A stretch of 61,638 nt of DNA, from NCBI GenBank assembly GCA_009773315.1, contig WRPE01000012.1, positions 1-61,638 on the forward strand, in the 5' to 3' direction. Position 1 is the stretch's first letter. Each line of letters starts with the position of its first letter. The position numbers and the translations under genes were made by a program. Positions 25,531 to 33,120 of this stretch are shown piece by piece. Source of the stretch: Syntrophaceae bacterium (GTDB lineage: Bacteria > Desulfobacterota > Syntrophia > Syntrophales > Smithellaceae). A model generated the notes under the pieces. That model saw only the letters and a program-made list of their open reading frames with translations, ran no database searches and was not told the DNA's origin.

Positions 25531-26286
25531 ATGGAGGTCGTTTACGGCATCAATCCCATTAAGATTCTTCTTGCCCAAGAGGCGTCTCCCCTGAAAAAAA
25601 TTATGATTGCTGACGGTCGCGGCGGTTCGTCCGCCAAAGAAATTATGGATGCCGCCCGTCAACATAAAATACCGGTGGAACGGAGAGAACGTCAATATCT
25701 TGATGAATTGACGGGCAGAACGGATCATCAGGGGGTGGTCGGTTTTCGCGATTCATTTGTGTATGCCGAGTTGGACGACTTGTTGAAAAACCGCAATCCT
25801 CATTTATCGCATGATCTTATTTTGATGCTCGACAGCATTCTCGATCCGCAAAATCTGGGATCGATTATCCGCAGCGCTCATTGCCTGGGCGCCAATGGCG
25901 TGGTCATCCCGACCGATCGCGCAGCCTCGGTCACACCGGCGGTGATTAAAGTGTCTGCCGGCAGCGCCGAACAGCTGCCCATTGCCCGTGTGACAAATTT
26001 ATCCCAGACGATTGATTATTTAAAAGATAAAGGTTTCTGGATTTATGGCGCTGATGCGCAAGAGGGAAAGAACATCAGAGAACAGAATTTTAACGCTCCC
26101 GTGGTCCTGGTTCTGGGGAGTGAAGCCAAGGGAATACGACCGCTGGTGAAGAGAAAATGCGATTTTTTAGTCACGATTCCGATGGCGGGAAACTTTGACT
26201 CCTTCAATGTCGCTGTTGCGGCGGGAATTATCCAGTATGAAATATTTCTGCGGCGCAGACAGGAAAAAACACCAAATAGTAAGTAA
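25531..26286 (+). CDS. rlmB: 23S rRNA (guanosine-2'-O-)-methyltransferase RlmB-type (SpoU family)
   Basis: This SPOUT-fold methyltransferase has about 251 aa. A substrate-binding N-terminal domain (MEVVYGINPIKILL) precedes the trefoil-knot domain with its three SpoU motifs: DSILDPQNLGSIIRSA, VLGSEAKGIRPLV and IPMAGNFDSFNVAVAAGI. RlmB modifies G2251 of 23S rRNA, while TrmH-like relatives act on tRNA. The N-terminal domain favours RlmB. The ATG at 25531 has AAGG 6 nt upstream, and a GTG at 25513 is a weaker alternative. Confidence 0.9.
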   Translation: MEVVYGINPIKILLAQEASPLKKIMIADGRGGSSAKEIMDAARQHKIPVERRERQYLDELTGRTDHQGVVGFRDSFVYAELDDLLKNRNPHLSHDLILMLDSILDPQNLGSIIRSAHCLGANGVVIPTDRAASVTPAVIKVSAGSAEQLPIARVTNLSQTIDYLKDKGFWIYGADAQEGKNIREQNFNAPVVLVLGSEAKGIRPLVKRKCDFLVTIPMAGNFDSFNVAVAAGIIQYEIFLRRRQEKTPNSK

Positions 26287-26327
26287 AGGCCGCTCGGGGA
26301 TAAAGTATTTATTTTTAATTTAACTTG

Positions 26328-26356
26328 TTGAAACGACATGGAAGATAGTTTATGAT
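26328..26356 (+). promoter_or_regulatory. Promoter upstream of the pilC-like gene
   Basis: TTGAAA (26328-26333), a 17-nt spacer and TATGAT (26351-26356) form a near-consensus sigma-70 promoter. It lies 45 nt before the ATG of the PilC/GspF gene and suggests that gene is transcribed separately from the pyrF-rlmB operon. Confidence 0.65.
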
Positions 26357-26400
26357 GCATCCGTCAATAAGCTACTCCTTAAAAAGAAGGGTTATCAACT

Positions 26401-27609
26401 ATGCCGGTCTTCCTTTGGGCGGGAACAACGAAAAAGGACGAAATGAAAAAAGGCGAGATAGAAGCCGCCGATGAGTTGGCTGCCCGTTCGCTTTTGAGAC
26501 GGCAGGGATTTAAGTCCATCGATGTTCGAAAAAAGCCGAAAGATCTGTTGGAGTATGTTCCTTTTCTGGCAGGGGGTGTGAAAGAAAAAGACGTTGTGGT
26601 TTTCTGCCGGATTTTTTCTACGATGATTAATGCCGGCTTGCCGCTCATTCAATGCCTGGATCTGCTGGCCCAGCAGGAGAAAAATAAGGCTTTTGCCAAA
26701 ATTATCCGGGCCGTTAAGGAAAATATTGAGGGCGGCACCAGCCTGACGGATGCACTGAAAAAATATCCGAAAGTATTTGATGAACTGTTTGTCAACTTAA
26801 TTGCTGCCGGGGAAGCGGGCGGTATTTTGGATGTCGTTTTGGAACGTCTTTCCAATTATCTGGAAAAAGCGATGAAGTTGAAAAGAAAAGTCAAAAGCGC
26901 CATGACATACCCGATAGCGGTTCTTGTCATATCTGTTGGCGTCGTTGCTTTGCTTCTGATCAAAGTTATTCCCGTCTTTCAGAAGATGTTTGAAGGGATG
27001 GGGGGTGAGCTTCCCGGTCCGACGGCGATGATCGTGGCGATGAGCGAGTTTGCCCAGACTTATTGGTGGGCGATCTTTGGTGTGATCGTTGTGCTGGTGA
27101 TTGCCTTTAATCGATTTTATAAAACAGAGAAAGGCCGCTGGATGATGGATTCGGCCATGCTCAAAGCGCCGATTTTCGGACCGGTGTTTAAAAAAGTGGC
27201 CGTAGCCAAGTTCTCACGGACGATGGCGACGATGATGAGCTCCGGGGTGCCGATTTTGGAAGGATTGAATATCGTCAGTAAAACATCGGGCAATGTGGTG
27301 GTTGAAAGTGCTTTAATGAAAACGCGTCAAAGTATCAGCGAAGGCCAGTCTATTGCTGAGCCGCTGTCTGAAACAGGTATTTTCCCGTCGATGGTTGTCC
27401 AGATGATTGCGGTGGGTGAAGCCACCGGTGCTCTGGACTCCATGCTCAATAAAATTGCTGATTTCTATGATGATGAAGTGGATACGGCGGTGGATGCCAT
27501 GACATCCCTGTTGGAGCCGGCGATGATGGTTTTCCTCGGAGGGATTGTCGGTGGGATGATTATCGCCATGTATCTGCCGATCTTCAAGATGGCGTCGGTT
27601 GTGGGCTGA
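26401..27609 (+). CDS. pilC: Type IV pilus/type II secretion inner-membrane platform protein (PilC/GspF)
   Basis: This 402-aa polytopic protein has the two GspF domains, each with FxR...ML.AGVPL-like motifs (FCRIFSTMINAGLPL near 70 and FSRTMATMMSSGVPI near 275). Transmembrane segments are near 170-190, 220-240 and 375-395. It organises pilus or pseudopilus assembly with the PilB/T-type ATPases. No pilB, pilT, pilM or pilin gene is beside it, so it is an orphan in this window. It starts with ATG at 26401 and has its own promoter. Whether it serves type IV pili or a type II secretion system cannot be decided here. Confidence 0.92.
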   Translation: MPVFLWAGTTKKDEMKKGEIEAADELAARSLLRRQGFKSIDVRKKPKDLLEYVPFLAGGVKEKDVVVFCRIFSTMINAGLPLIQCLDLLAQQEKNKAFAKIIRAVKENIEGGTSLTDALKKYPKVFDELFVNLIAAGEAGGILDVVLERLSNYLEKAMKLKRKVKSAMTYPIAVLVISVGVVALLLIKVIPVFQKMFEGMGGELPGPTAMIVAMSEFAQTYWWAIFGVIVVLVIAFNRFYKTEKGRWMMDSAMLKAPIFGPVFKKVAVAKFSRTMATMMSSGVPILEGLNIVSKTSGNVVVESALMKTRQSISEGQSIAEPLSETGIFPSMVVQMIAVGEATGALDSMLNKIADFYDDEVDTAVDAMTSLLEPAMMVFLGGIVGGMIIAMYLPIFKMASVVG

Positions 27610-27628
27610 AGATGTAAAAGAAAAAAAA

Positions 27629-27705
27629 TGGTCGGGATGGCGCGATTTGAACGCGCGACTCCTGCGTCCCGAACGCAGTGCCCTACCAAGCTGGGCCACA
27701 TCCCG
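27629..27705 (-). tRNA. tRNA-Pro (CGG)
   Basis: The minus-strand sequence folds as a 77-nt cloverleaf. The acceptor stem CGGGATG/CATCCCG is followed by a D arm, the anticodon stem CTGCG/CGCAG with loop TTCGGGA (anticodon CGG, 27669-27671), the T arm GCGCG-TTCAAAT-CGCGC and an encoded CCA. It is convergent with pilC, whose stop is 20 nt away. Confidence 0.95.
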
Positions 27706-27719
27706 ACACGGGCAGGGAC

Positions 27720-27746
27720 ATTATAAAATTTATCGCGAAATGTCCA
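27720..27746 (-). promoter_or_regulatory. Promoter candidate for tRNA-Pro
   Basis: On the minus strand TGGACA (27741-27746) is followed after 15 nt by a perfect TATAAT (27720-27725), ending 15 nt before the tRNA-Pro 5' end. The spacer is short, but the -10 and position are right. Confidence 0.5.
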
Positions 27747-27860
27747 CATGTTTTTATTGAAGATGATATTTTATCCCGCTGTTGCGGGACGAGCGTCAAT
27801 TCTCCGCGAGCGGGTTCGCGAAGTGGTTGATTCATTTTTAGCAAAGAGAGTATCCGACAC

Positions 27861-28277
27861 GTGATTATTTACGATGTGAAATGTGAGAACGGTCATAAGT
27901 TTGAAGGCTGGTTTAAAGACCGCCAGGCTTGGATTGAGCAAAACGCTCAGCGGCTGATTTGCTGTCCCGTTTGTAATAGTTCCAATGTGGAAATAGCGCC
28001 TTCTTCCATTACCATCATGGGGAAGGATGCAAAAGCGGCGGACAAGAATAATGAGAAAGATATTTCCCCGGGCAAGTCTCTTCAATGGTTGCAGCAGTTT
28101 ATTGAAAACAACTTTGAAGATGTTGGAAACAAATTTGCCGAAGTTGCGCTGAAAATACACTATGGCGATGAAGAAAAACGAAATATTAAAGGGACGACGA
28201 CGTCGCAGGAAGAAGCGAACTTAAAAGAAGAAGGTATTTCGTTTATAAAAATTCCTTTGCCCAAAATGGACAGCTGA
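27861..28277 (+). CDS. DUF1178 family zinc-ribbon protein
   Basis: This 138-aa soluble protein begins MIIYDVKCENGHKFEGWF and has a putative zinc-binding set of cysteines (Cys8 and the CCPVCNSS knuckle near 35). That is the typical DUF1178 pattern. The second half is charged and contains NKFAEVALKIHYGDEEKRNI, also conserved in the family. The function is unknown. The start is GTG with a weak GAGAG upstream. The intergenic space before it holds two small inverted repeats and the divergent tRNA-Pro promoter. Confidence 0.82.
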   Translation: MIIYDVKCENGHKFEGWFKDRQAWIEQNAQRLICCPVCNSSNVEIAPSSITIMGKDAKAADKNNEKDISPGKSLQWLQQFIENNFEDVGNKFAEVALKIHYGDEEKRNIKGTTTSQEEANLKEEGISFIKIPLPKMDS

Positions 28278-28334
28278 TCCGCCATTTATCCAGAATGATT
28301 TTTTGACCCCTCAGGAACCTTTTGTCGAAAAAGG

Positions 28335-30683
28335 ATGGATTTATTATTGATAAACGGGCCGTATTTTATGATGAACGCTTATAAAAGTATTATTGATCGT
28401 ATCGGCAACACGCCTCTTGTTGAAATAACGAGACTCAATCCGAATAAAAAGGTGAAAATTTTTGCCAAGCTAGAGTCCGCCAATCCGGGTGGTTCCATTA
28501 AAGACCGCACGGCGCTGGTTATGGTTGAAAATGCCGAAAAAAGGGGAGATTTAAATCACAATAAGATTATTCTGGAGGCAACCAGCGGGAACACCGGCAT
28601 AGGACTGGCCATGATTGCGGCGGCCAAAGGATATAAGCTGTGTCTCACGATGTCCGAATCGGCAAGCGAAGAGCGCAAAAAAATTCTGCGGGCGATGGGC
28701 GCAGAACTGCATTTTACCCCGGCGGCGCTGGGAACCGACGGCGCCATTGAAGTTGCTTATCGGATGCTCAGAGAAAATCCCGACAAGTATTTCGGTACCG
28801 ATCAATTTAACAACGAAGACAATATTGCCGCCCACTATCTGGGAACGGCCCAGGAAATCTGGGAGCAAACCGCAGGTCAAGTAACCATGGTCGTTACCAC
28901 GCTCGGTACGACCGGCACCGCGATGGGTCTTTCCAAGAAGCTCAAGGAGTTGAGCGACCGGATTCGGATTATCGGTGTCGAACCTTATTTGCAGCATAAG
29001 ATTCAGGGGCTCAAAAATATGCGCGAATCCTACCGCCCGGGGATCTTTGATAAGAAGCGTCTCGATGAAAAAGTGAACATTCTGGATGAAGACGCTTTTG
29101 AGATGTCCCGCAGGCTTGCCCGTGAAGAAGGCATCCTGGCGGGAATGAGTTCCGGCGCGGCCATGTTTGTGGCCGCCGAGAAGGCCTGCAAAATGGACGA
29201 AGGTCTGATCGTGGTCATTTTTCCGGACAGTGGCGAGCGTTATTTAAGCACGGAGTTGTTTGCGGTCAAAGAAGAACTGGCCACGGTGAACCTTTACAAT
29301 ATTTTGAAACGTCAGAAAACACTTTTCCGGCCGCTGAAATCTGAAGAAGTGTTAATGCATACCTGCGGCCCGACGGTCCATGACGCGCCCCACCTGGGAA
29401 ATTACCGGCGTCTGGTGGTGTCTGACTTGCTGTGTCGCTATCTGACGTTCAAAGGATATCAAGTCAAACATGTTCTCGACATCGTTGATTTTACGGATAA
29501 GTCTATTCGCGGCTCGGAGAAGGCAGCGATGGATCTGTCGGATTATTCCAATAAATATTTGCAGATTTTTCTGGACGATGCGCGATATTTAAATATTCGT
29601 CCGGGCAATGTTTACGTGAAAGCTTCCGAAAATGTTGATGCCATGCTCAAGATTGTCGAGAAATTAGTCGATAAAGGCTATGCCTACGAGAAATTGCATT
29701 CTGTTTATTTCGATATTTCCAAACTGGCTGATTATGGTCTTCTCTCCAATGTCGATCTGGCAAAAACCCGATTAGGTAAATCCATTGACCTCGACGACTA
29801 TGAAAAAGACAGCCCGGCGGATTTTGCGCTCTTGAAACGGGCCGGCTTGGGGGAGTTGAAAAGAGGAATTTATCATAAGACGAAGTGGGGCAATATTCGG
29901 CCGGGCTGGCATCTGGAATGTGCGGCCATTTCCCAAAAATATCTGGGAACGGCTTACGACATTCATATCAGCGGGGCTGATGAAACTTTTCCCCATTGCG
30001 AAAATATCGTCGCGATTAACAAGGCGTTTTCCGGCCATAGCGGTGCAAATTACTGGATCGGCGCTGAACTGATCCTGGTTGATGGGCGGAAGATGTCACG
30101 CTCGCTGAATAATGCGGTAACGATCGCCCATCTGAAGCAAAATGGTTACAGCGGCAGGGATATCCGGTTTTTTCTACTGGGGATGAATTACCGCAAACCG
30201 ATCAGTTATTCCGAGAAGGCCTTGCAGATGGCGAGAAACACCATTAAAAAAATTGATACTTTCATTTACCGGCTTTATGCAATGGAGGATGATGCTCAAA
30301 ATTTTTCTGATGTCGATCAACTGATTTACGATCTTCATCATGGTTTTGAGAAGGCCTTAGACGACGATATAAATATATCCGGTGCTCTGGCGGCGCTTTT
30401 TGATTTTATTGGTAAAGTAAACGAGCCTTTGACTGAGGGAGTCATCAGCAAGTCGGATGCCCGGAAAATTGTCAAGGCCCTTGAAAAAATAAATGAAATA
30501 CTTGGCATAATGGATTTTGGACAACAAACGCTCCATCACGATATTACAGAACTTATTCAAAAAAGAGAAGCGGCCAGAAAAGCAGGGCTTTGGCAGGAAG
30601 CGGATGTTTTGAGAAATCAGTTGGCCGGGGCAGGCGTTGAGGTTTTGGATAGTCAACAGGGGACAATCTGGCGTTTTAAATAG
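28335..30683 (+). CDS. Fusion of a PLP-dependent cysteine synthase and a cysteinyl-tRNA synthetase-like domain
   Basis: This 782-aa protein joins two full enzymes. Residues about 14-315 are a fold-type II cysteine synthase: the PLP lysine Lys56 is in NPGGSIKDR, EATSGNTG binds the amino-acid substrate, TTLGTTGT binds PLP phosphate, and MSSGAA is near 271. Residues about 320-782 are a class I CysRS: Cys344 lies in HTCGPTVHD, HLGN (353-356) stands in place of HIGH, Cys529 is in GWHLECA, PHCEN is at 553-557, KMSRS at 586-590, and the C-terminal helical and end domain GTIWRF is typical. One zinc ligand position differs from canonical CysRS (PHHENE becomes PHCENI). The fusion could make cysteine and load it directly on tRNA. 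The true start may be ATG 28371 (MNAYKS), which gives the usual N-terminus; no candidate start has a good ribosome binding site. Confidence 0.9.
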   Translation: MDLLLINGPYFMMNAYKSIIDRIGNTPLVEITRLNPNKKVKIFAKLESANPGGSIKDRTALVMVENAEKRGDLNHNKIILEATSGNTGIGLAMIAAAKGYKLCLTMSESASEERKKILRAMGAELHFTPAALGTDGAIEVAYRMLRENPDKYFGTDQFNNEDNIAAHYLGTAQEIWEQTAGQVTMVVTTLGTTGTAMGLSKKLKELSDRIRIIGVEPYLQHKIQGLKNMRESYRPGIFDKKRLDEKVNILDEDAFEMSRRLAREEGILAGMSSGAAMFVAAEKACKMDEGLIVVIFPDSGERYLSTELFAVKEELATVNLYNILKRQKTLFRPLKSEEVLMHTCGPTVHDAPHLGNYRRLVVSDLLCRYLTFKGYQVKHVLDIVDFTDKSIRGSEKAAMDLSDYSNKYLQIFLDDARYLNIRPGNVYVKASENVDAMLKIVEKLVDKGYAYEKLHSVYFDISKLADYGLLSNVDLAKTRLGKSIDLDDYEKDSPADFALLKRAGLGELKRGIYHKTKWGNIRPGWHLECAAISQKYLGTAYDIHISGADETFPHCENIVAINKAFSGHSGANYWIGAELILVDGRKMSRSLNNAVTIAHLKQNGYSGRDIRFFLLGMNYRKPISYSEKALQMARNTIKKIDTFIYRLYAMEDDAQNFSDVDQLIYDLHHGFEKALDDDINISGALAALFDFIGKVNEPLTEGVISKSDARKIVKALEKINEILGIMDFGQQTLHHDITELIQKREAARKAGLWQEADVLRNQLAGAGVEVLDSQQGTIWRFK

Positions 30684-30693
30684 AAATAAATTC

Positions 30694-31515
30694 ATGGGAA
30701 AATTAAGAAAGTCTATCATAGCCGGTTCCTGGTATCCCGAAGATCCTTCCATGTTGAGGGGTGATATAACCAAATACATAAAAAATGTGCCTGATAGGGA
30801 GCTTACAGGCGATGTTGTCGGCTTAATTGTGCCTCACGCCGGTTATATGTATTCCGGCCAGGTGGCGGCACATGCCTATAAGCTGATCCAAGGTAAAAAA
30901 TATGATGCGGTTATTCTCATCGGGCCAAGTCACAGGGTTGCTTTTGGAGGTGTATCCATATACAGTCAAGGGGCTTATGAAACACCCCTGGGCGTGATCC
31001 CTGTCGATGAAAATATCGCCTGTGAAATGAAACGGCTCAGCAGCATCATGATCGAGCTCCCTGCCGCTCACGCGCAGGAACATTCCCTGGAGATTCAACT
31101 TCCCTTCTTGCAGGTTGCTCTGGGGGCTTTTCCCTTTATTCCTTTAATGATGGGGGATCAGAATGTTGCGACCTGTCGGGAACTTGCTGATGTTATTTAT
31201 CAGGTGGCTAAAGATCGCCATGTATTAATTGTCGCAAGCACTGACCTGTCTCATTTTCATGATTATAAAAAGGCAAAAGAGCTGGATGGGATTGTGCTCA
31301 GGCATATTCAAGATATCGATGCTGAAGGACTTTTAGACAGTTTGGCTCATGATAAAACCGAGGCCTGCGGCGGTGGACCAATGGCGGTGACCATGCTGGC
31401 CGCACACAAACTGGGCGCCCGTCATTCGCTGCTTCTGAAATATGCAAATTCCGGGGATGTAACGGGCGATAAAAGTTCAGTGGTGGGGTACACATCAGCC
31501 GTTTATTATCAATAA
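30694..31515 (+). CDS. amrB: AmmeMemoRadiSam system protein B (Memo family)
   Basis: This 273-aa protein belongs to the Memo family, metal-dependent dioxygenase-like folds. IIAGSWYP at the N-terminus, the metal-ligand-containing VPHAGYMYSG, IGPSHR, AQEHSLEIQLPFLQ, STDLSHFHDY and EACGGGPM are all present. In bacteria it occurs with an AMMECR1 protein and a radical SAM enzyme, and the biochemical role remains poorly defined. The ATG at 30694 is used because it precedes the family's N-terminal motif. The frame upstream is the tail of the CysRS gene. amrA follows after 15 nt. Confidence 0.92.
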   Translation: MGKLRKSIIAGSWYPEDPSMLRGDITKYIKNVPDRELTGDVVGLIVPHAGYMYSGQVAAHAYKLIQGKKYDAVILIGPSHRVAFGGVSIYSQGAYETPLGVIPVDENIACEMKRLSSIMIELPAAHAQEHSLEIQLPFLQVALGAFPFIPLMMGDQNVATCRELADVIYQVAKDRHVLIVASTDLSHFHDYKKAKELDGIVLRHIQDIDAEGLLDSLAHDKTEACGGGPMAVTMLAAHKLGARHSLLLKYANSGDVTGDKSSVVGYTSAVYYQ

Positions 31516-31530
31516 AAAACAGAGGATAAA

Positions 31531-32079
31531 ATGGAATTAACTGATCAGGAAAAAAAGACGCTTCTGGACATAGCCAAAAGGGCGATTATTGCGAAGGCCG
31601 GCAATAGAGAATTACCTAAATTAACAATTGATTTGCCGATACTTAATGAAAAAAGAGGCGCTTTTGTCACCTTAAAGAAACGGGGACACCTGCGTGGTTG
31701 CATCGGTTATATCAAGGCGGTTAAACCGCTGGGAGACACTGTGCAGGAAATGGCTGTTGCTGCGGCCTTTCATGATCCGCGTTTTCCGTCCGTCAAAGGC
31801 GAAGAAATCCGGGATTTGAGCTTTGAAATATCTGTTTTAAGCCCACTGCAAAAAATTAAAAATATTGATGAAATAGAAGTGGGCAAACATGGCTTGTATA
31901 TTGTTCGAGGTTATAATTCCGGCTTGCTCTTGCCGCAGGTGGCCACTGAATATGGCTGGGACAGGGAAAGTTTTCTAAAAGAAACCTGCTATAAAGCCGG
32001 TTTGCCGCCCAAGGCGTGGAAAGATAAAGAAACTGAAATATATATTTTCTCGGCAGACTATTTTAGCGATAAGGATTAG
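31531..32079 (+). CDS. amrA: AmmeMemoRadiSam system protein A (AMMECR1 family)
   Basis: This 182-aa protein is an AMMECR1-domain protein with the family hallmark LRGCIGYI (about residue 52), followed by AVAAAFHDPRFP and FEISVLSPL. The C-terminal LLLPQVATEYGWD is also typical. AGAGGA precedes the ATG at good spacing. It forms a pair with amrB, while the radical SAM partner usually completing the set is not in the window. Confidence 0.93.
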   Translation: MELTDQEKKTLLDIAKRAIIAKAGNRELPKLTIDLPILNEKRGAFVTLKKRGHLRGCIGYIKAVKPLGDTVQEMAVAAAFHDPRFPSVKGEEIRDLSFEISVLSPLQKIKNIDEIEVGKHGLYIVRGYNSGLLLPQVATEYGWDRESFLKETCYKAGLPPKAWKDKETEIYIFSADYFSDKD

Positions 32080-32132
32080 ATTCTCTCTTAGTTCTTCTCC
32101 CGAATCTTTTTGTGAATAATTTAAAAATTTGC

Positions 32133-32161
32133 TTGACAAAAACAAGCATAAAAATTAGAGT
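32133..32161 (+). promoter_or_regulatory. Strong promoter of the tRNA-rpmG-secE-nusG operon
   Basis: A perfect TTGACA (32133-32138), a 17-nt spacer and TAGAGT (32156-32161) are preceded by an A/T-rich stretch that could act as an UP element. The first tRNA begins about 80 nt downstream. This suits a highly expressed stable-RNA/translation operon. Confidence 0.7.
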
Positions 32162-32247
32162 CCGCAATTCGCACGAAGCGGTGTAGTTGTTTTTTTGCGT
32201 TTAAAGCAAAGAGGGGCTCATGCGAAATGGTTAAAATTAAAGGGTTT

Positions 32248-32323
32248 GCTGGCGTAGCTCAATCGGTAGAGCAGCTGATTTGTAATCAGCAGGTTGCGGG
32301 TTCAAGTCCCATCGCCAGCTCCA
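32248..32323 (+). tRNA. tRNA-Thr (TGT)
   Basis: The 76-nt cloverleaf has acceptor stem GCTGGCG/CGCCAGC, anticodon stem GCTGA/TCAGC with loop TTTGTAA (anticodon TGT, 32281-32283), T loop TTCAAGT and encoded CCA. Confidence 0.97.
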
Positions 32324-32339
32324 GATGAGTAATATCACT

Positions 32340-32424
32340 GGAGGGGTTCCCGAGCGGCCAAAGGGAGCAGACTGTAAATCTGCCGGCGGAGCCTACGGAG
32401 GTTCGAACCCTCCCCCCTCCACCA
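32340..32424 (+). tRNA. tRNA-Tyr (GTA)
   Basis: This 85-nt class II tRNA has a long variable arm. The acceptor stem is GGAGGGG/CCCCTCC, the anticodon loop contains CTGTAAA (anticodon GTA), the T loop is TTCGAAC, and CCA is encoded. Confidence 0.97.
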
Positions 32425-32442
32425 GTTTTTATGAATGGGTAA

Positions 32443-32518
32443 GCGGGAGTAGCTCAGGGGCTAGAGCGTCAGCCTTCCAAGCTGAGGGTCGCGGGTTCGA
32501 ATCCCGTTTCCCGCTCCA
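32443..32518 (+). tRNA. tRNA-Gly (TCC)
   Basis: The 76-nt cloverleaf has acceptor stem GCGGGAG/TTCCCGC with a terminal G-U, anticodon stem TCAGC/GCTGA with loop CTTCCAA (anticodon TCC), T loop TTCGAAT and encoded CCA. Confidence 0.97.
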
Positions 32519-32558
32519 GGAATTTTTTTGATTGCCGGTTAAAAAGATTAAGAGTCGT

Positions 32559-32634
32559 GCCCACGTAGCTCAGTTGGTAGAGCACATCCTTGGTAAGGAT
32601 GAGGTCACCAGTTCAATCCTGGTCGTGGGCTCCA
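32559..32634 (+). tRNA. tRNA-Thr (GGT)
   Basis: The 76-nt cloverleaf has acceptor stem GCCCACG/CGTGGGC, anticodon stem ATCCT/AGGAT with loop TGGTA flanked by T and A (anticodon GGT), and encoded CCA. It is the second threonine tRNA of the cluster and precedes rpmG rather than a tuf gene. Confidence 0.97.
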
Positions 32635-32647
32635 GTGAAGGAGAATT

Positions 32648-32797
32648 ATGAGAAATAATATTATTTTAGCTTGTACGGACTGTAAGCAGAGAAATTATAC
32701 AACGACAAAAAATAAGCGTACCATGCAAAACCGCCTGGAAATGAAAAAATATTGCAAGTTTTGCCGTGGACACAAACTGCACAGGGAAACGAAATAG
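32648..32797 (+). CDS. rpmG: 50S ribosomal protein L33
   Basis: This 49-aa protein is encoded between tRNA-Thr and tRNA-Trp. It begins [17 protein letters not shown] and ends [17 protein letters not shown]. It keeps both CxxC pairs, so it is the zinc-binding form of L33. AAGGAG precedes the ATG. The rpmG-tRNA-Trp-secE-nusG order is common in bacteria. Confidence 0.95.
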   Translation: MRNNIILACTDCKQRNYTTTKNKRTMQNRLEMKKYCKFCRGHKLHRETK

Positions 32798-32810
32798 TTA
32801 AAATTCGGAT

Positions 32811-32887
32811 AGGCCAGTAGCTCTAATGGATAGAGCGCCGGACTCCAAATCCGGATGCTGGGGGTTCAAGTCCCTCCTGGCCTGCCA
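32811..32887 (+). tRNA. tRNA-Trp (CCA)
   Basis: The cloverleaf is 77 nt. Acceptor stem AGGCCAG/CTGGCCT is followed by anticodon stem CCGGA/TCCGG with loop CTCCAAA (anticodon CCA), T loop TTCAAGT and an encoded terminal GCCA. It lies 25 nt before secE. Confidence 0.96.
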
Positions 32888-32912
32888 GTTTTCCCGAAAA
32901 AGGGCTGATGAT

Positions 32913-33116
32913 ATGGAAAAAATAAAGTTGATCATGAATAAGGCAGTACAGTTTCTTTCCCAGGCGAAGTCTGAGTTAAAAAAAGTCACCTGGCCGACCC
33001 GGAAACAAACATTAGCATCCACCGGGGTTGTTATTGTTATTGTTGCGATCATCGCTATTTATCTGGGAATTATTGATTTAATTCTCTCAAAATTAGTCAA
33101 GTATATTTTAGGTTAA
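32913..33116 (+). CDS. secE: Preprotein translocase subunit SecE
   Basis: This 67-aa protein is the short single-membrane-span form of SecE, the clamp of the SecYEG channel. The amphipathic segment SELKKVTWPTRKQTLAST is the family signature and is followed by a transmembrane helix (about 36-60). The start at 32913 is chosen because the frame upstream reads through the tRNA-Trp gene. Confidence 0.95.
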   Translation: MEKIKLIMNKAVQFLSQAKSELKKVTWPTRKQTLASTGVVIVIVAIIAIYLGIIDLILSKLVKYILG

Positions 33117-33120
33117 CTTC

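Noticed and set aside
27775-27830. Two short inverted repeats before the DUF1178 gene as terminators
   Set aside because: The stems are only 5 bp and no T-tract follows on either strand.
32325-32531. 68-codon open frame over the tRNA cluster
   Set aside because: It reads through tRNA-Tyr and tRNA-Gly sequences, which fold perfectly as tRNAs.
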